Assembly (NCBI RefSeq): GCF_000422665.1
Contig: NZ_AUGM01000007.1
Span: forward strand, 1-64,000
Source of the DNA: Ferrimonas senticii DSM 18821
GTDB lineage: Bacteria > Pseudomonadota > Gammaproteobacteria > Enterobacterales > Shewanellaceae
Length of the DNA: 64,000 nt
Reading direction: 5' to 3'
The position numbers and the translations under genes were made by a program. Positions 61,505 through 64,000 of this stretch are shown piece by piece. Every line of letters begins with the position of its first letter. Positions within the stretch are counted from its first letter, which is position 1. The notes under the pieces were generated by a model. That model was given only the letters and a program-made list of their open reading frames with translations, did not search any database and was not told where the DNA came from.

Positions 61505-64000
61505 ATGAACGTAATCCATTTCACACCAACCGCAACAACCGCCGAAGGTTACCGCAAATGGTCGAGCGCCCTGCTGGCAGGCTGTGCGTTGCTGTTGGCC
61601 GGTTGCGATAGTGACAACGACACGCCCACCAACCAAGCGCCAGAGCCCGTAACGGAGATCGTCCTTCCGGTCAGCCCAAACGAACGGCAAGCGGTGATCT
61701 ACTATAACCGCGCCGATCAGGACTACAGTGATTGGGGCTTGCACCTGTGGGGCGCGCAGGGCGCCAACTTTGTCAGCAACGAATACATCAGCGACAGCGG
61801 TGAAACCGACTGGGCGAAACCGCAACTGGCTGAGGGCATCGATCCCACTTTTGGCGCTTACTATGTGGTCGAACTGGACAGCGCCGATTGGCAATCGTTT
61901 AACTTTATCGTCCATAAGGGCGATGAAAAGGACGTTGGTGGTGGCGATCATCGCTTTAGCAAGGCCGATCTGGGGCAGCAGATCTTTACCTTTAGCGGCA
62001 ATGGGCAACTGTTTGTCGAACCGCTAACTGAGCCGCCACTGACCATAGAAGGTGCCAGCAGCCACTGGCTGATCGACGCTAATGGCGACAGTGTGCTGCT
62101 GACCAATGACAACAATCTTGGCAGTGCCACCTTGTATGCCTCGGCCACCGCCGAATTAGCCATCGACGGCGCCAGCAATCGCTTAGTGAATGGCAACGCT
62201 TACCCGTTAACCACCACCGACTTAAGCGCTGAATTACAGCGCCAATACCCCCATCTAGCCGATTTTAGCGCGTGGCGCTTTGCCACAGAGGTTGATGCCA
62301 ACACCCTGTTAAAACAGCAATTGGTACTGCACCACAGCCGTGCCGATGGCAGCCAAATGGCCACTCAAGTGCAGTTGGCTGGTGCGCTGGATGGCCTTTA
62401 TGGCGATGCCGCCAGCCAACTGGATTACTTTCCACAGTTAAGCGGCAATCTAGCTGGTTTTACCCTGTGGGCACCAACCGCCCAGCAGGTGAGTCTGGTT
62501 CCGGCTTATTTTAGCAACGGCAGCATCGTCGAAGCCGCGCCGATTGCGATGAGCTTTGATGACGATTCTGGCGCATGGACGCTCAGCACCGATCAACTCG
62601 TCAGTGGCGATTACTATCGCTATGAGTTAACCCTGTACCACCCGCTGACGATGCAGTTAGAAACCTATCGGGTTGCTGATCCCTATTCGCTGAGCGTATC
62701 GACCAATTCCACCTATTCGCAATTGCTGGACTTGGATGACAGCGCTCTGCAGCCCAGCGGCTGGCTGGATGATGCCGATCATCAGGTCGACAGTGCCGAA
62801 CAGATCATCATCTATGAGGCGCACATCCGCGACTTTTCCAACAGCGATCAGCTTGGCAGCGCAGCGTATAACGGCAAGTATCTGGCCTTTACCGAAACTG
62901 AGCGTGAAAGCGTTAGCCACCTGCAAAGCTTGGCAGATGCCGGCTTAACGCACTTTCACCTGCTGCCGAGCTTTGATATCGCCTCGGTCAACGAAAATCC
63001 CGCCCAGCGGATCGATCTGACCAGCAGTAAAGCGGCTCTGTGCGCACTCAACCCGAGTGCCGCGCTGTGCAGCAATACCGATGTGGCCGCCAGCGATACC
63101 ATTGCTGAAGCGCTAGCCCGCTGCGATGTCAGCAGCGGCTGCGGCCAACAACTGCTGGCGGATGTTCGCGGCCTCGACAGCTTTAACTGGGGGTACGATC
63201 CGCTGCAATACTCGACCCCAGAGGGCAGTTACGCCTCTGATGCCAACGGCAGTAGCCGGGTGCTGGAGTTTCGACAGATGGTGCACAGCTTGCACCAGAT
63301 GGGGTTAAGCGTGGTGATGGATGTGGTCTACAACCATACCGCCAGCTCTGGCCTGTATGACAATTCGGTGCTGGATCGCATCGTTCCGGGCTATTACCAC
63401 CGCCTTAATCCTTACAACGGCAGTATCGAGAATTCGACCTGTTGTGAGAACACCGCCTCGGAACATCGGATGATGGAGAAGCTGATGGTGGATTCCTTGG
63501 TGCACTGGGCTAAGCACTACCAGATCGATGGCTTTCGCTTCGATCTAATGGGTCATCACAGCAAAGCCAATATCGAAACCGCCTACCAAGCGGTAACCAC
63601 CGCCGTTAATCACTTTATCTACTTCTACGGCGAGGGTTGGAACTTTGGCGAGGTCGCCAACGACGCCCGCTTTGTGCAGGCCACTCAAGCCAATATGGCG
63701 GGCACTGGGGTTGGCAGTTTCTCCGATCGTATTCGCGACTCACTGCGCGGTGGCGGCCCCTTTGACAGCGGCACCGGACTGCGCCAAAGCCAAGGCTTTA
63801 CCACCGGTTTGTTTACCGATCCGAATGAGCTCAATCAAGGTTCGGCAGCGGAACAAACCAAACTGCTGCATGAAACCGACATCATTCGAGTCAACCTTGC
63901 TGGCGGTCTGAAAGACTTCCTGCTGCAGGTTAGCGACGACCGCATCATGGCTGGCGTTGATGTGGACTATCAGGGCCAGAGCGCCGGTTACACCGATGAC
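61505..64000 (+). CDS. pulA: Pullulanase-type alpha-1,6-glucosidase lipoprotein (3' end outside window)
   Basis: 832 codons are visible and the frame stays open to the edge. An N-terminal signal peptide with lipobox LLAGC (Cys34) is followed by Asp. CBM41/PUD-like sequence YYNRADQDYSDWGLHLWG follows near 65-85. The GH13 domain has VVMDVVYNHTASSG, the nucleophile region DGFRFDLMGHH (Asp680) and acid region YGEGWNFG (Glu710). A GGAG site precedes the ATG by 5 nt. It debranches pullulan, starch or glycogen outside the cell. Confidence 0.93.
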   Translation, partial: MNVIHFTPTATTAEGYRKWSSALLAGCALLLAGCDSDNDTPTNQAPEPVTEIVLPVSPNERQAVIYYNRADQDYSDWGLHLWGAQGANFVSNEYISDSGETDWAKPQLAEGIDPTFGAYYVVELDSADWQSFNFIVHKGDEKDVGGGDHRFSKADLGQQIFTFSGNGQLFVEPLTEPPLTIEGASSHWLIDANGDSVLLTNDNNLGSATLYASATAELAIDGASNRLVNGNAYPLTTTDLSAELQRQYPHLADFSAWRFATEVDANTLLKQQLVLHHSRADGSQMATQVQLAGALDGLYGDAASQLDYFPQLSGNLAGFTLWAPTAQQVSLVPAYFSNGSIVEAAPIAMSFDDDSGAWTLSTDQLVSGDYYRYELTLYHPLTMQLETYRVADPYSLSVSTNSTYSQLLDLDDSALQPSGWLDDADHQVDSAEQIIIYEAHIRDFSNSDQLGSAAYNGKYLAFTETERESVSHLQSLADAGLTHFHLLPSFDIASVNENPAQRIDLTSSKAALCALNPSAALCSNTDVAASDTIAEALARCDVSSGCGQQLLADVRGLDSFNWGYDPLQYSTPEGSYASDANGSSRVLEFRQMVHSLHQMGLSVVMDVVYNHTASSGLYDNSVLDRIVPGYYHRLNPYNGSIENSTCCENTASEHRMMEKLMVDSLVHWAKHYQIDGFRFDLMGHHSKANIETAYQAVTTAVNHFIYFYGEGWNFGEVANDARFVQATQANMAGTGVGSFSDRIRDSLRGGGPFDSGTGLRQSQGFTTGLFTDPNELNQGSAAEQTKLLHETDIIRVNLAGGLKDFLLQVSDDRIMAGVDVDYQGQSAGYTDD

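Overview
The window looks like the chromosome of a Shewanella/Ferrimonas-type marine gammaproteobacterium (order Alteromonadales). The evidence is the housekeeping gene order (rluD-pgeF-clpB beside bamD; mpl, fbp and ppa close together), many TTG/GTG starts, and a porin-cytochrome cluster with two decaheme OmcA/MtrC-family lipoproteins, an MtrA/DmsE-type decaheme cytochrome and an MtrB-type porin. Genus assignment is inference. No prophage, CRISPR array or large island was seen.

1-18.2 kb is mostly core genome. The left edge is the promoter and leader of an rRNA operon that reads leftward out of the window. Next come clpB (with a near-consensus sigma-32 promoter), pgeF, rluD, bamD, hpt, ubiX, mpl, a LysR regulator divergent from a DMT exporter, an NhaC-family antiporter, fbp, ppa, a TPR/transglutaminase-like lipoprotein, an MFS transporter, a TIGR03899-like protein and a first SUMT-like methyltransferase. 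18.4-19.2 kb holds one intact tRNA-Pro(UGG) followed by an array of tRNA-derived repeats and alternating terminators, recalling the rtT repeats behind E. coli tyrT.

19.3-31.5 kb carries a MarR/DUF2955/HlyD efflux operon with a candidate operator over its promoter, a large unknown lipoprotein, a YbiT-type ABC-F protein, a glutaredoxin-like protein, a RecQ-family helicase, a CcdA-like protein, small envelope proteins and yehS. A 430-bp non-coding element with inverted ends follows. 31.5-38.2 kb is an assimilatory nitrate/nitrite module: nasA diverges from cobA-nirB-nirD. The shared intergenic region contains two facing sigma-54 promoters, an NtrC-type site and an IHF-type site.

38.2-46.7 kb contains an amino-acid ABC importer behind ArgR-like boxes, a LysR regulator, queE, a GlyGly-CTERM trypsin-like protease with a 24-fold Glu-Pro stalk, and an M3 peptidase lipoprotein. 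The two peptidase genes share duplicated repeat-rich 3' flanks. A 259-bp MITE-like element flanked by CTAG follows.

47.2-52.0 kb is the most intriguing locus: a tightly packed PPC/DUF296 - ECF S - ECF T - two ECF ATPases - DsrE - SelD operon. The two ATPases are degenerate in complementary positions. The transported substrate is unknown; selenium or sulfur is an inference from SelD and DsrE. 52.0-60.3 kb is the extracellular-electron-transfer cluster with a divergent small triheme cytochrome. The right end holds a putative metallopeptidase (CLCA_X-like) and a pullulanase-type lipoprotein cut by the window edge, behind two palindromic operator-like sites.
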